Positions 1 through 8,579 are shown, counted from the first letter of the stretch. The stretch: DNA of 64,000 nucleotides from an uncultured Actinomycetes bacterium (GCA_903871335.1 CAIQGE010000015.1:56478-120477), one strand, 5' to 3'. Numbers and translations: made by a program. The notes: generated by a model not told the origin, from the sequence alone.

Positions 1-55
1 TGGCCGCCCACTGGCGCCCGCGATCACTGAGGTTGTCACTGTCCACGACCGCCAT
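1..55 (-). CDS. 5' end of a gene leaving the window (unidentified, possibly TetR-type regulator)
   Basis: On the minus strand an ATG at 55 opens a frame reading MAVVDSDNLSDRGRQWAA and running off the left edge without a stop. Only 18 residues are visible, so no family can be assigned. In mycobacteria the DUF3107 gene sits next to a TetR-family regulator, and a short polar N-terminus before a helix-turn-helix would fit, but this is a guess from context. It is divergent from the DUF3107 gene, with 54 bp between the two starts. Confidence 0.35.
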   Translation of the reverse strand, partial: MAVVDSDNLSDRGRQWAA

Positions 56-109
56 CTTGCCCTAGCCCCGTAACATGGAGTTGTTTCGTACGTAACTGAA
101 GGAGCCGTC

Positions 110-343
110 GTGGACGTTCGCATTGGAATTGTGCAGTCGATGAAAGAAATCGAAGTCGAACTGGCCGACGACGCGCAGACGGAAGAAGTCGTCACGGCCA
201 TCGAAGCGGCCATCGGAACCGAGTCGGTCTTGTGGCTCACCGACCGCAAAGGCCGTCGAGTGGGAATTCCTGCTTCGCGAGTGGCGTACGTGGAATTCGG
301 TGCTCCGGCGAGCGAACGCCGCGTCGGCTTCGGCGCCGCCTAA
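110..343 (+). CDS. DUF3107 family small protein
   Basis: A 77-residue protein of the actinobacterial DUF3107 family (mycobacterial TB9.4/Rv3208A type). The family pattern is clear: an N-terminal strand VRIGIVQS, a middle LTDRKGRRVGIPASRVAYVEFG, and the C-terminal RRVGFG. The function of the family is unknown. The start is GTG 110, supported by GAAGGAG 6-12 nt upstream. A TAACAT box at 71-76 could be the -10 element, giving a leader of about 27 nt. Four bases separate it from the following ArsA-like gene, so the two are probably co-transcribed. Confidence 0.88.
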   Translation: MDVRIGIVQSMKEIEVELADDAQTEEVVTAIEAAIGTESVLWLTDRKGRRVGIPASRVAYVEFGAPASERRVGFGAA

Positions 344-346
344 CGC

Positions 347-1282
347 GTGACGCCGCCCCTGCGGCAGCGACGCTTGCTTTTCGTCACCGGGAAGGGTGGT
401 GTGGGTAAGACCACCATCGCGGCGGGACTGGCTCGCGCCATGGCGAATGCCGGGCGTCGGGTGCTCCTCTGCAGTGTGGATGATCGTTCCGATCTCGCCG
501 ACGCGTTCTCGCTGCCCCCACTTCGCTTCGAGCCGGTGCGAGTGGATGAGTACCTGTCGGTGATGGCCATGGATACCGAAGCCTCGTTGCGCGAGTATCT
601 GAAGATCTACCTCAGACTTCCGATTGTGGGTCGCATTGGACCGGTGGCCGCCGCCTTCGACTTCGTGGCGACAGCCGCGCCCGGGGTACGAGAGATTCTG
701 ACCATCGGCAAGGTTTGTTACGAAGTTCGTGAGGAGCACTACGACACGGTGATCGTCGACGCCCCTGCGACGGGACACGTCACCGGCTATCTGGCCGCAC
801 CACAGGCGCTGCAGTCACTGGTGCGCGTCGGTCTCATTCGCTCGCAAACGGACTGGATGTTGCAAATTCTTTCGGACGAGTCGCTCACCGGGGTCATTGC
901 GGTCACGACGGCGGAGGAGATGCCCGTCAGCGAGACCCTGCAACTCCTGACGGCTATTCGTCAGGACACCACGACCCACGCCGCTGCGGTGGTGGTCAAC
1001 CGGGTCGTCTCGGACATTTTGGTGCCGCGGGACGAAGCGTTGGCACAGCAACTCGCCTCGCAACGTCCATCTCCCTTCGACGACCCTCACCTCGACGGAC
1101 TGTTTGCCGCCGAGCGTTTCGCGGCCCAACGCCGAGAAGTGTCGCGCGAGCATCTCAGCGTGCTGCGCGAAGGAATTCCTTCGACATTGCCCGTGATCAT
1201 CCAGCCCTACTGCTTCGGCGCCACGACGTCGGCGGCGATCGTGGCCGACGTCGCCGCATCACTCGCCGAGGAAATCTCGTGA
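347..1282 (+). CDS. ArsA-like anion-transporting ATPase, first of a pair
   Basis: A 311-residue P-loop ATPase of the ArsA/Get3/MinD class. The deviant Walker A GKGGVGKTT lies at about residues 14-22 and includes the signature lysine; SVDDRSDLADAF (about 43-54) matches the switch I region, and VDAPATGH (about 137-144) the switch II/Walker B region. Actinobacteria carry such genes in adjacent pairs (Rv3679/Rv3680 in M. tuberculosis), thought to act as a heterodimer; no arsenite pump gene is nearby, so an arsenic role is not supported. Start GTG 347. Its stop overlaps the start of the second ATPase by 4 nt (GTGA), which implies translational coupling. Confidence 0.88.
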   Translation: MTPPLRQRRLLFVTGKGGVGKTTIAAGLARAMANAGRRVLLCSVDDRSDLADAFSLPPLRFEPVRVDEYLSVMAMDTEASLREYLKIYLRLPIVGRIGPVAAAFDFVATAAPGVREILTIGKVCYEVREEHYDTVIVDAPATGHVTGYLAAPQALQSLVRVGLIRSQTDWMLQILSDESLTGVIAVTTAEEMPVSETLQLLTAIRQDTTTHAAAVVVNRVVSDILVPRDEALAQQLASQRPSPFDDPHLDGLFAAERFAAQRREVSREHLSVLREGIPSTLPVIIQPYCFGATTSAAIVADVAASLAEEIS

Positions 1283-2418
1283 ACACGCTGGGCGACGTCA
1301 TCGGCACGTCGAAGGTCGTCATCACCTGCGGACCCGGAGGGATCGGAAAGACCACCTGTGCGGCGGCTCTCGGCGTCGCGGTAGCGCGATCAACCGAACG
1401 GCGCGTCCTCGTGGTTACTGTCGATCCCGCGCGACGTTTGGCAGACGCTCTCGGGTTGGGTGGCATTGGTAATGACGCGACCGTGGTGCACGACGTGGGC
1501 GGTGCGGGCGAGCTTTCGGTGGCCATGTTGGACACCAAGGCCAGTTGGGACGCGCTCATCCGCCGCCACGCGCCCGATGCCACGACCGCACAAAGAATCT
1601 TGGACAACGCGTTGTACCAGAACATCACAGGTCGCTTCATCCAGAGTCATGACTACATCGCGATGGAGCGGCTTCACGAACTGGTCGAACAAGACCTCTA
1701 CGACCTCATCATCGTGGATACTCCACCCACGCGTAACGCGCTCGATTTTCTTGACGCTCCGAGTCGCATGGCCGACTTCTTTTCGTCACGTCTACTTCGC
1801 TGGCTCATCGCGCCCGCACGTGGCGGCGTCGTTGGTTTCGCCGCTCGACCATTTAGCCAGATTGCCGACAAAATTCTCGGTGGTCAATTCGTCGGCGACA
1901 TCACGGAGTTCTTCTTGTTGCTTAACACCATGTACGACGGCTTCGTGCAGCGCGCTCGCGAGGTTGAGATGCTTCTTGCTCACGACGACACCTCCTTTCT
2001 CGTGATCTCAACACTGGAGTCCGTCCCGGTGACCGAGGCGGAGTTCTTCGTGCGGGAACTTTCTGAACGGCGCCTCAACGTTCGCGGCTGGATCCTCAAT
2101 CGCGTCTTGCCGCCGAGTATCGCGAGCGACGACCTCGCCATCGCGATGGACTCCTTGTCGCACGCCGAACTCGCCGCGGCGGTCGACGCGACCGGTGCCG
2201 ATGACGCGAGCCTGCGGCGGGTGCGCGACGCCTTGCTGTCCAACACGCGGCGTTGGCGGGACGTGGCTCTCGCTGAACGGCAACAGACGCAGCAGTTGAA
2301 TTCCCGTGACGTGCCCGTGTTCACCATCCCCACGCTCGACGGAGAAATCAGCGAACTCGCCGGACTCACGCTGCTCGGCGACGTTCTCTACGGCGCCGAG
2401 GGTGTCGTAAAGTCCTGA
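1279..2418 (+). CDS. ArsA-like anion-transporting ATPase, second of a pair
   Basis: A 379-residue partner of the preceding ATPase. The nucleotide loop reads GPGGIGKTT (residues 18-26): the lysine that normally follows the first glycine is replaced by proline, so the signature Lys of the deviant Walker A is missing here while present in the partner. TVDPARRLADALG (about 50-62) and IIVDTPPTRNALDFL (about 148-162) are the two switch regions. The middle, LRWLIAPARGG to LLLNTMYDGF, corresponds to the family's helical insertion. Start GTG 1279 inside the end of the upstream gene. The pair may form one conventional and one modified ATP site. Confidence 0.87.
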   Translation: MNTLGDVIGTSKVVITCGPGGIGKTTCAAALGVAVARSTERRVLVVTVDPARRLADALGLGGIGNDATVVHDVGGAGELSVAMLDTKASWDALIRRHAPDATTAQRILDNALYQNITGRFIQSHDYIAMERLHELVEQDLYDLIIVDTPPTRNALDFLDAPSRMADFFSSRLLRWLIAPARGGVVGFAARPFSQIADKILGGQFVGDITEFFLLLNTMYDGFVQRAREVEMLLAHDDTSFLVISTLESVPVTEAEFFVRELSERRLNVRGWILNRVLPPSIASDDLAIAMDSLSHAELAAAVDATGADDASLRRVRDALLSNTRRWRDVALAERQQTQQLNSRDVPVFTIPTLDGEISELAGLTLLGDVLYGAEGVVKS

Positions 2419-2439
2419 ACGCACGACGAGGAGGATTCG

Positions 2440-3315
2440 GTGATTGATTACCACCTGCATTTGTGGCCGCACTCAGACGCCTCCGTCTGGTACTCACTCG
2501 ATCAAATTGCGGATTACTGCGCCCGCGCAGCACAAAATGGCGTCCAGGAATTAGCTCTCACGGAACACGCGCACCGTTTTCGCGACGTTCGAGCGACCGT
2601 GGGTGATTTCTGGACCCGTTTCGAGCACGAGCCCACCAGTACCGCGATGGCTGACTATTTCGATTTCCACGCTCGTAATTCCCTCGACGAGTACGTCACG
2701 TTGGCGCAAGCCGCGAAGGACGCCGGACTCCCCGTCAAGATCGGACTCGAGGTCGACTACTACCGCGACCAGATGGACGACGTATCCGCCCTGCTCGCGC
2801 AGTATCCCTTCGATGTACTAATCGGCTCAGTTCACTGGCTCGGGACCTGGCAATTCGACGACATTGACACGCCCATCCAAATGGCGGAGTGGACCACGCG
2901 CGACGTCAACGACGCGTGGGCGCAGTACGCCACGGCTCTTGACGAGTTGGCCTCGTCACGCAGCGTGGACGTCCTGGCGCACCCGGATCTGATCAAGGTG
3001 GCGGGTTTCCAGCCCGCGGCCCCCGAAGAGTTTTGGGATGCCATGGCCGACGCCGCCGCTCGAGCCGACGTGTCCATGGAGTGCTCCTCGGCGGGCTGGG
3101 TGAAGCCGGTGGGCGAGCAGTACCCCGCTATTGGATTCATGGACCGACTCGTGGAACGTGGCCTGACCTTTACGACTGCGAGTGACGCCCACCGCCTCGA
3201 GCGAGTGGGCGAACGAGCGGTGGATCTCGCGGCGTTGCTGGAAGAGCGCGGCGTGTCTCAACTCGCCGCGTACGACGGCCGTCAGCGCCGACTCGTCGAC
3301 TTGCGAGCGAGCTAG
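2440..3315 (+). CDS. PHP-domain phosphoesterase (histidinol-phosphatase-like)
   Basis: A 291-residue PHP-domain hydrolase. The metal-ligand motifs appear in order: YHLHLW (residues 4-9), LTEHAHRF (about 41-48), GLEVDYY (about 103-109), GSVHW (about 129-133), LAHPDLIK (about 179-186) and SDAHR (about 247-251). These are the hallmarks of the trinuclear-metal HisK/polymerase-exonuclease class. Histidinol phosphatase is the closest named activity, but no his genes are near, so the substrate is unknown. Start GTG 2440 with GAGGAGG upstream. The stop overlaps the following histidine kinase start by one base (TAGTG), so both are probably translated from one message. Confidence 0.82.
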   Translation: MIDYHLHLWPHSDASVWYSLDQIADYCARAAQNGVQELALTEHAHRFRDVRATVGDFWTRFEHEPTSTAMADYFDFHARNSLDEYVTLAQAAKDAGLPVKIGLEVDYYRDQMDDVSALLAQYPFDVLIGSVHWLGTWQFDDIDTPIQMAEWTTRDVNDAWAQYATALDELASSRSVDVLAHPDLIKVAGFQPAAPEEFWDAMADAAARADVSMECSSAGWVKPVGEQYPAIGFMDRLVERGLTFTTASDAHRLERVGERAVDLAALLEERGVSQLAAYDGRQRRLVDLRAS

Positions 3316-4799
3316 TGGCCACGCTCGCCGAGCTCGCGGCCGTCCGTACCTCGCTCAACGCCGGTGAGGTGGATCACCTGAGTCGACTCGCGGCGTCGTG
3401 GTCACTCCTGGCTGACTTGTCCTTTTCGGACATGTTGCTGATGGCGCAAGGTGACACCGAACAGGCGTGGACCAAGGATTTCGTGGTTCTCGGGCAGGTG
3501 CGTCCCAACAATCGTGCGACTCTGTTGAGCGACGACCTGGTCGGCACGACCCAACGATCACAGCACTGGCCGCTGGTTACCGAAGCCATGAATTCGGATC
3601 ACATTGTGGAAGGCGAAGTACTGCTCGACGACGAAGACGCGCCCGTGCCGGTGTGGTGCATTCCGGTGCGCTACAACCAACGAACCATTGCCGTGCTGGT
3701 ACGCCTACAGGGTCCCCTGCGTGGACCGGCGTCGGCGTACGAACAGGCCTACCTCGATCTCTTCACTCGTCTCTGCGGCATGGTGACCGATTCGACGTTC
3801 CCGTATCGCGAAGCCGACGTCGCGGGGCCGGGTATTCCTCGAGTGGGTGACGGCATCATTCTCATTGACGGGCGTGGACTCGTCGAGTTTGCAACCCCGA
3901 ATGCCACGAACGCCATGCACCGGTTGGGTCTCTACGCCGCCACCGAAGGCCGCTCGCTGCGGGACCTCGGGTTGCGAGTTCGCGTGGTCGAACGCGCCCT
4001 CGAATACGGCATTCCCGCCATTGAGGAAGTTGATCGCGGAAGCGAAGTGGCGATCATGTTCCACTGCGTGCCACTGCTTGATCAACGGCACGTGACCGGT
4101 GTACTCCTCCTCTTGCGCGACGTCTCTGATCTGCGACGCCTCAATCGGATGGTCTTGAACAAAGAGGCGGCCATCAAGGAAGTGCACCACCGAGTCAAGA
4201 ACAATCTTCAGACCATTTCGTCGTTGCTGCGCCTGCAGGCTCGACGTAGCGACGACACACACTCGCGCCAAGCGCTGCTCGAGGCCGAACGTCGCATCCG
4301 CTCGATCGCCGTGGTTCACGAGGTGCTCTCTCGCGAACCAGGGGAAGAAGTGGTCTTTGACGAGATTGTTCAATCCTTGGCGGTCATGGTGGAAGATTCC
4401 GTCCTCAGTCTCCATCCCATCGAGATCTTGGTGAACGGCGATCTCGGCACCTTGCCCACTGACATCGCCACCCCGCTCGCGATCGTGATCGCGGAGCTCC
4501 TGACCAACGCGGTGGAACACGCCTTTACCGAGTTTGGCGGTCCGAGCAACGAGGACGTCGGAATCGTGGTGCTCAATCTGTCTCTAGAAGGTGACGTGGC
4601 GGTGGCCGAGATCCGCGACAATGGCGTGGGACTCGACGCCAATTTCTCACTCGAGATTCCCACCAGCCTCGGGCTCTCGATCGTGCGCGATCTGGTGCGG
4701 GCTCAATTGCACGGAACAATTGAAATGAACTCGGTTCCCTCCGCCCAGGGCGGCGGGACCTTCGTTCGAGTGCGTGTTCCGCTGACCGAAGAGCGCTGA
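3315..4799 (+). CDS. pdtaS: PdtaS-like sensor histidine kinase
   Basis: A 494-residue soluble kinase with no membrane segment. The N-terminal part (about 20-160) is a GAF-like domain, residues 180-270 are PAS-like, and the kinase core follows: KEVHHRVKNNLQT (phospho-acceptor His near residue 290, HisKA_2 type), the N box ELLTNAVEHAF (about 393-403) and the G1 box EIRDNGVGL (about 431-439), then LGLSIVRDLV. This matches mycobacterial PdtaS, which signals to the RNA-binding antiterminator PdtaR. No response regulator is encoded alongside, as expected for an orphan kinase of this type. It faces whiB1 with 4 bp between the stops, the same convergent arrangement as in M. tuberculosis (Rv3220c/Rv3219). 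Confidence 0.88.
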   Translation: MATLAELAAVRTSLNAGEVDHLSRLAASWSLLADLSFSDMLLMAQGDTEQAWTKDFVVLGQVRPNNRATLLSDDLVGTTQRSQHWPLVTEAMNSDHIVEGEVLLDDEDAPVPVWCIPVRYNQRTIAVLVRLQGPLRGPASAYEQAYLDLFTRLCGMVTDSTFPYREADVAGPGIPRVGDGIILIDGRGLVEFATPNATNAMHRLGLYAATEGRSLRDLGLRVRVVERALEYGIPAIEEVDRGSEVAIMFHCVPLLDQRHVTGVLLLLRDVSDLRRLNRMVLNKEAAIKEVHHRVKNNLQTISSLLRLQARRSDDTHSRQALLEAERRIRSIAVVHEVLSREPGEEVVFDEIVQSLAVMVEDSVLSLHPIEILVNGDLGTLPTDIATPLAIVIAELLTNAVEHAFTEFGGPSNEDVGIVVLNLSLEGDVAVAEIRDNGVGLDANFSLEIPTSLGLSIVRDLVRAQLHGTIEMNSVPSAQGGGTFVRVRVPLTEER

Positions 4800-4803
4800 A
4801 GGA

Positions 4804-5100
4804 CTAGTTCGAGAGGCTGCGGCGGCGGGCGGCCAACCACTGCTTACGCAGCTTGCGGCGCTCTTCTTCCGTCGTACCGCCCCACACGCCAGACTCCTGG
4901 TTCGTGGCCAGTGCGAACTCGAGGCAGGCCTTGGAGGCATCACACGCGTCGCAGACTCGCTTAGCGGACTCAATCTGGTCGAGAGCGGATCCGGTGGTTC
5001 CCACGGGGAAGAAGAGGTCGGGTTCGGTGTCGCGACAGGCCGCGTTCGTGCGCCAATCCGAGTCGTCCCAAGCGTGCGTACGGTTCCAAATGAGTGACAT
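4804..5100 (-). CDS. whiB1: WhiB1-type iron-sulfur transcription factor
   Basis: A 98-residue WhiB protein. The four cluster cysteines are C22, C50, C53 and C59 (C-x27-C-x2-C-x5-C), followed by the turn GVWGG (71-75) and a basic tail RRKLRKQWLAARRRS suited to DNA contact. The sequence ACRDTEPDLFFPVG and the position opposite the PdtaS gene identify it as the WhiB1 subfamily, an essential [4Fe-4S] NO-responsive regulator that partners the primary sigma factor in mycobacteria. I chose ATG 5100 over an upstream ATG at 5154 because AAGGA sits 9 nt before it and the shorter form matches family length. A good promoter lies at 5176-5204. Confidence 0.93.
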   Translation of the reverse strand: MSLIWNRTHAWDDSDWRTNAACRDTEPDLFFPVGTTGSALDQIESAKRVCDACDASKACLEFALATNQESGVWGGTTEEERRKLRKQWLAARRRSLSN

Positions 5101-5175
5101 GGTTGATTCCTTGATGTGGTGGGGGGCCCAGAGTTTCATGGCCATTTGGCTCACAAATCTCCCTGCGAGAGTGAA

Positions 5176-5204
5176 ATTTTACTCGCCAGTAACACAAGTG
5201 ACAA
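5176..5204 (-). promoter_or_regulatory. whiB1 promoter
   Basis: On the minus strand a -35-like TTGTCA (5204-5199), a 17-bp spacer and a -10 TAAAAT (5181-5176) precede whiB1, implying a leader of about 70 nt. The -10 lies inside an imperfect inverted repeat (GCGAG...CTCGC, 5165-5186), a candidate operator. Sequence pattern only. Confidence 0.6.
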
Positions 5205-5283
5205 GGGCAACTTTGGATTTTCTTGATGTTGTTGAAACTGCAGGAATAGTCGCGAATTGACCGGAATCTGGCAAGATTCTGCC

Positions 5284-5973
5284 ATGACGTCGATCTACGC
5301 ACACCGCGGCCTGCATCTCAGCGAACGGGAAAATACCGTCAAAGCGTTCCTCGAGGCGAAGGCTCTGGGGGTGGACGGGGTCGAACTCGATGTTCGTCGA
5401 TCTCGAGACGGGGCGCTAGTGATCCATCACGACGCCGGGATCGAGGCGGTAGGAGATATCTGCGATCTCGACGTGCGCAGTCTGCCGCCGTATGTTGCCA
5501 CGCTGGCCGAAGCTCTGAACGCCTGCGAGGGAATTCGGGTCAACGTGGAGATCAAGAACATTCCCGGAGATCCGGGCCACGACCCCACGCCGGGTTTTGC
5601 TCACCAGGTCATCGATGAGATCATCGAATTGGGGTGGCGTGAGCGCGTGATTATCTCTTCGTTCGACCTGGCCACGTGTGAAGCGGTGCGACAGAAGGAC
5701 GCCAGCATCGACATTGGCTGGCTCCTGGATTGGCGCAAGGACACGGCTCCGACGGTCGCCATGGTCGCCGACCGCGGATTGAATGCTATTCACCCCTTCT
5801 TCCAACGCCTGGACCCCGAAATTCTCGCCAACGCGCACCACCACGGAATCGCCGTGAATGTCTGGACGGTCAACGGCGCACCCGATATGGAGCAAATGCT
5901 CGAGTGGGGCGTGGATACCCTCATCACCGACGACCCCGCTCTGGCGATCAGCCTGCGGGCCGCTCGCTCCTAG
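5284..5973 (+). CDS. Glycerophosphodiester phosphodiesterase
   Basis: A 229-residue GDPD-family enzyme that hydrolyses glycerophosphodiesters to glycerol 3-phosphate and an alcohol. Visible motifs are AHRGLHLSERENT (residues 5-17, catalytic His and Arg), GVELDVRRSRDGALVIHHD (about 34-52, with metal ligands Glu and Asp and the second catalytic His), VEIK (about 91-94) and the final VWTVNG and LITDDP typical of the TIM barrel end. There is no signal peptide, so it is cytosolic (UgpQ-like). I chose ATG 5284 rather than 5257 because the HRG motif is then close to the N-terminus and CAAGAT-N6-ATG fits the leaderless pattern seen elsewhere in the window. Confidence 0.9.
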   Translation: MTSIYAHRGLHLSERENTVKAFLEAKALGVDGVELDVRRSRDGALVIHHDAGIEAVGDICDLDVRSLPPYVATLAEALNACEGIRVNVEIKNIPGDPGHDPTPGFAHQVIDEIIELGWRERVIISSFDLATCEAVRQKDASIDIGWLLDWRKDTAPTVAMVADRGLNAIHPFFQRLDPEILANAHHHGIAVNVWTVNGAPDMEQMLEWGVDTLITDDPALAISLRAARS

Positions 5974-5981
5974 GCGAGCGG
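5960..5981 (+). terminator. Hairpin overlapping the glycerophosphodiesterase stop codon
   Basis: CCGCTCGC (5960-5967) pairs perfectly with GCGAGCGG (5974-5981) around a 6-nt loop that contains the stop codon TAG. There is no following T-run, so it would be a weak or factor-assisted terminator. Confidence 0.45.
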
Positions 5982-6004
5982 ACGAAGGGGTTCGCGAAAT
6001 CGCT

Positions 6005-6017
6005 TAGATTGTGGACA
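6005..6017 (+). promoter_or_regulatory. Candidate leaderless promoter of etfB
   Basis: TAGATT (6005-6010) followed by exactly 6 nt and ATG 6017. With the usual 6-7 nt from -10 to transcription start, the RNA would begin at the start codon. Confidence 0.5.
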
Positions 6018-6793
6018 TGAACGTTGTCGTCTGCGTAAAGCAAATTCCCGACCCGGCGGCTCCACAGTCGCTCGAGGCCGGCACTCACAACCTCGACCGA
6101 TCGGGCAAACTGATCCTCGACGAGGCGGACACCTACGGCGTCGAAATGGCGCTGCAACTCGTCGACAAGGCGGGCGCTGGCGAGGTGACCGTTGTCTCGA
6201 TGGGTTCGTCGTCTGACTTGTCAGGTATTCGTAACGCCCTCGCGATGGGCGCCGCAAAGGCCATCGTCGTCAGTGACGCCGGTCTTCGTGGCACGGACGC
6301 GCTCGGAACCGCCAAGGTTCTTGCCGCCGCCATCAAGCGCGTCAACCCGGACCTGGTCCTCGCCGCCACCGAGTCCTCCGACGGCTACACGGGCACTACG
6401 CCGGTGCAAGTTGCCGAGCTGCTGGGTCTCCCGTCGATTACGTTCGCGAAGTCGGTGACCATCGACGGCAGCACCGTCAAGGTGGACCGTCAGACCGAAG
6501 CGGGTTACGACGAGGTGTCCTCGCCGCTGCCCGCCGTTGTCACCGTGACCGCCGGTGTCGTGGAGCCTCGCTACGCGAGCTTCAAGGGCATCATGGCCGC
6601 GAAGTCCAAGCCGGTCGAAGAACTCACGATCGCCGACCTCGGTCTGGATGGTCAGGTGGGCCCCGCGGGCGCCCGTCAGGAAATTGTTTCGGTCGAAGCC
6701 GCAGAAGCGCGCCAGGCCGGTGAAATTGTTGTCGACGAGGGCGACGGTGCCGAGCGCATCGTGTCGTTCCTCGACTCGATCAAGGTTCTGTAG
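6017..6793 (+). CDS. etfB: Electron transfer flavoprotein beta subunit
   Basis: A 258-residue EtfB. It begins MNVVVCVKQIPDPA, the classic N-terminus, continues with LILDEADTYGVEMALQL, and has VLAATESSDGYTGTTPVQVAELLG, the conserved stretch near the subunit interface. With EtfA it forms a soluble FAD/AMP heterodimer that passes electrons from acyl-CoA and related dehydrogenases to the membrane quinone pool. A GTG two codons earlier (6011) is in frame, but ATG 6017 matches the family start and the leaderless promoter. etfA follows 11 bp downstream in the same operon. Confidence 0.96.
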   Translation: MNVVVCVKQIPDPAAPQSLEAGTHNLDRSGKLILDEADTYGVEMALQLVDKAGAGEVTVVSMGSSSDLSGIRNALAMGAAKAIVVSDAGLRGTDALGTAKVLAAAIKRVNPDLVLAATESSDGYTGTTPVQVAELLGLPSITFAKSVTIDGSTVKVDRQTEAGYDEVSSPLPAVVTVTAGVVEPRYASFKGIMAAKSKPVEELTIADLGLDGQVGPAGARQEIVSVEAAEARQAGEIVVDEGDGAERIVSFLDSIKVL

Positions 6794-6804
6794 GAGAGAC
6801 GGTC

Positions 6805-7773
6805 ATGGCACTTTCAAACATTTGGGTAGTTGTCGAGCCGGCGAATGGTCAGTTGACCACCACGTCCCTCGAACTCTTGACGCACGCACGCACGTTTGGC
6901 GCAGCGGTGTCGGCGATTACGTGGGGTGGCAATGGCGCCGCGCTCGCCGCGCAGGCTGGTGAATACGGTGCGACGACGCTGTACGACGCCGGTGACTTGG
7001 CGGGTGGCTTGCCAGGTGCCCCGGTCGCCGCAGCCATCGCGGGTCTCGTGGGCAGCGCCGGTGCGCCGGACGCCATCTTGATTCCGACCAGCTACGACGG
7101 ACGAGACATCGCCGGTCGCTTGTCGGCGCGTCTCGATCGTCCGGTCCTCACGAACGTGACGGGTCTCACTGACGAAGGTGGGCTCCAGACTGAGCACCCG
7201 GTGTTCGGTGGAACCTTGAACGTGAAGGCTCGCTTTACGGGTGACGGTCCTGGCATCATCGTGGTGCGAGCGAAGTCGTTCGTGGCGGAGCCGAGTGGCG
7301 GCGCCGCGGCCAGCGTGTCATCTATCGCCGCGGGCGACCTCGGTGCGACCGGCACGGCCAAGATCGTGACGAGTCACGTCGAAGAGCGCACCGGCCCCAA
7401 GCTCGAAGAAGCCGCCGTGGTGGTTTCCGGTGGTCGTGGACTCGGGGAAGCGGGCAGCTACTCGCTGATCGAGTCGATCGCCAAGCTTCTCAATGGTGCC
7501 GCTGGCGCGAGCCGAGCCATCGTTGACGCTGGCTGGGTTCCGTATTCGCACCAAGTGGGCCAGACGGGTAAGACCGTCAAGCCGACCGTGTACATCGCGT
7601 GTGGCATCTCGGGTGCCACGCAGCACATGGTGGGCATGAAGGGTTCCAAGAACATCGTGGCCATCAACAAGGACCCCGATGCGCCGATCTTCCAGATTGC
7701 CGATCTCGGCATCGTGGGCGACGTGCACAAGGTGCTCCCGGCGCTCATCAGTGCTCTGGAGGGACGCGGTTAA
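6805..7773 (+). CDS. etfA: Electron transfer flavoprotein alpha subunit
   Basis: A 322-residue EtfA. The C-terminal FAD domain starts at about residue 208 with [12 protein letters not shown] and contains [39 protein letters not shown] and [17 protein letters not shown], all contacts to FAD in this family. The N-terminal domain (about 1-190) is the variable part that packs on EtfB. Start ATG 6805, with GGAGAGA 5-12 nt upstream. It ends the operon; a strong intrinsic terminator follows 17 bp later. The acyl-CoA dehydrogenase partners are not in this window. Confidence 0.96.
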   Translation: MALSNIWVVVEPANGQLTTTSLELLTHARTFGAAVSAITWGGNGAALAAQAGEYGATTLYDAGDLAGGLPGAPVAAAIAGLVGSAGAPDAILIPTSYDGRDIAGRLSARLDRPVLTNVTGLTDEGGLQTEHPVFGGTLNVKARFTGDGPGIIVVRAKSFVAEPSGGAAASVSSIAAGDLGATGTAKIVTSHVEERTGPKLEEAAVVVSGGRGLGEAGSYSLIESIAKLLNGAAGASRAIVDAGWVPYSHQVGQTGKTVKPTVYIACGISGATQHMVGMKGSKNIVAINKDPDAPIFQIADLGIVGDVHKVLPALISALEGRG

Positions 7774-7789
7774 GCGGCCTATCTCGTTT

Positions 7790-7831
7790 CAACGATGCCC
7801 CGGTCAGTAATGGCCGGGGCATCGTTGTTTT
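7790..7831 (+). terminator. Intrinsic terminator after etfA
   Basis: A perfect 14-bp stem, CAACGATGCCCCGG (7790-7803) with CCGGGGCATCGTTG (7814-7827), around a 10-nt loop and followed by TTTT. It lies between convergent transcription units and may also stop the minus-strand SCO1664-family operon. Confidence 0.9.
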
Positions 7832-7871
7832 CTGCGTTCACCGTGCGCCCCGCTGACGCGTCGCATCCCCG

Positions 7872-8579
7872 TTAGACGAGCGGCCACGGATAGGGCGGCC
7901 AGTCCCGATTTTCATCCGGATGAGGGAGAACACCAAATTCCGCGAGTTCACCGGCGCGCATTTGCGTCATCGCGAGTTCAATCGGCGACAACCAGTGACC
8001 GAGATTGCCCACCTCGCCGTTGGCGAAGCGGGTCAATTTTTCAATTAAGACCAAGTCGAGTGGTTCATCGGCGAAGTCCCAGACGACGGTGCGAAGTTTG
8101 TCGTCTTCGTGAAAGCACAGTCCGTTATCGATGGCCCAACATCTCGAACCGTCGTAGATGACGTGTCCGCTCTTTCGGTCGGCGTTGTTGGCCACCACAT
8201 CAAATGCTCCCAGTGCAGCGAACCACGGCGCGAAATCATCGCGTTCGCGCAACGTGAAGTAGTGGTCCTCGCCGTTGTCGTCGACCCACCACTGCAGGGA
8301 ACCCACACCAAAAGGGCCGTCTTCGCGAGACACCGTCGCCGGAACGAGGTCGACGCCGAGCAATTGACTGAGGTCAAATGCGGCCACTTCACGACGCCAG
8401 AGACCTTCAGGGAAGTCCCAGAGCGGTCGCTCACCCATCTCCGCCTTGTAGCAGGCGTGACCCACCACGCCGTCCAAAGTGACTTCCACGAAGAGAGCTT
8501 GATTCGATGATCCACTCACTCGCCCCACTACTTCAATGGCGCCGTGAGTGAGGACGGCGATCTCGTCGTCGCGCGTCAT
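7872..8579 (-). CDS. SCO1664-family PI3/4-kinase-like protein
   Basis: A 235-residue protein of the actinobacterial SCO1664 family, distantly related to phosphatidylinositol 3-/4-kinases. It has a kinase-like layout: YKAEMGERPLWDFP (about 44-57, ATP-binding side), then FDVVANNADRKSGHVI (about 126-141, the catalytic Asp and Asn motif) and WAIDNGLCF (about 148-156, the DNG metal motif). The physiological substrate is not known. It is the last gene of a three-gene unit (phosphatase, DUF3090, this gene) whose order is conserved among actinobacteria; its ATG overlaps the DUF3090 stop by 4 nt. Confidence 0.85.
   Translation of the reverse strand: MTRDDEIAVLTHGAIEVVGRVSGSSNQALFVEVTLDGVVGHACYKAEMGERPLWDFPEGLWRREVAAFDLSQLLGVDLVPATVSREDGPFGVGSLQWWVDDNGEDHYFTLRERDDFAPWFAALGAFDVVANNADRKSGHVIYDGSRCWAIDNGLCFHEDDKLRTVVWDFADEPLDLVLIEKLTRFANGEVGNLGHWLSPIELAMTQMRAGELAEFGVLPHPDENRDWPPYPWPLV

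Noticed and set aside
62..778. A 238-codon minus-strand open frame under DUF3107 and the first ArsA-like gene
   Set aside because: It is antisense to two genes with clear motifs; composition is His/Arg-rich and no family fits.
347..2418. An arsenite export system
   Set aside because: No ArsB, ArsR, ArsD or ArsC gene is present; paired ArsA-like genes of this kind are housekeeping in actinobacteria.
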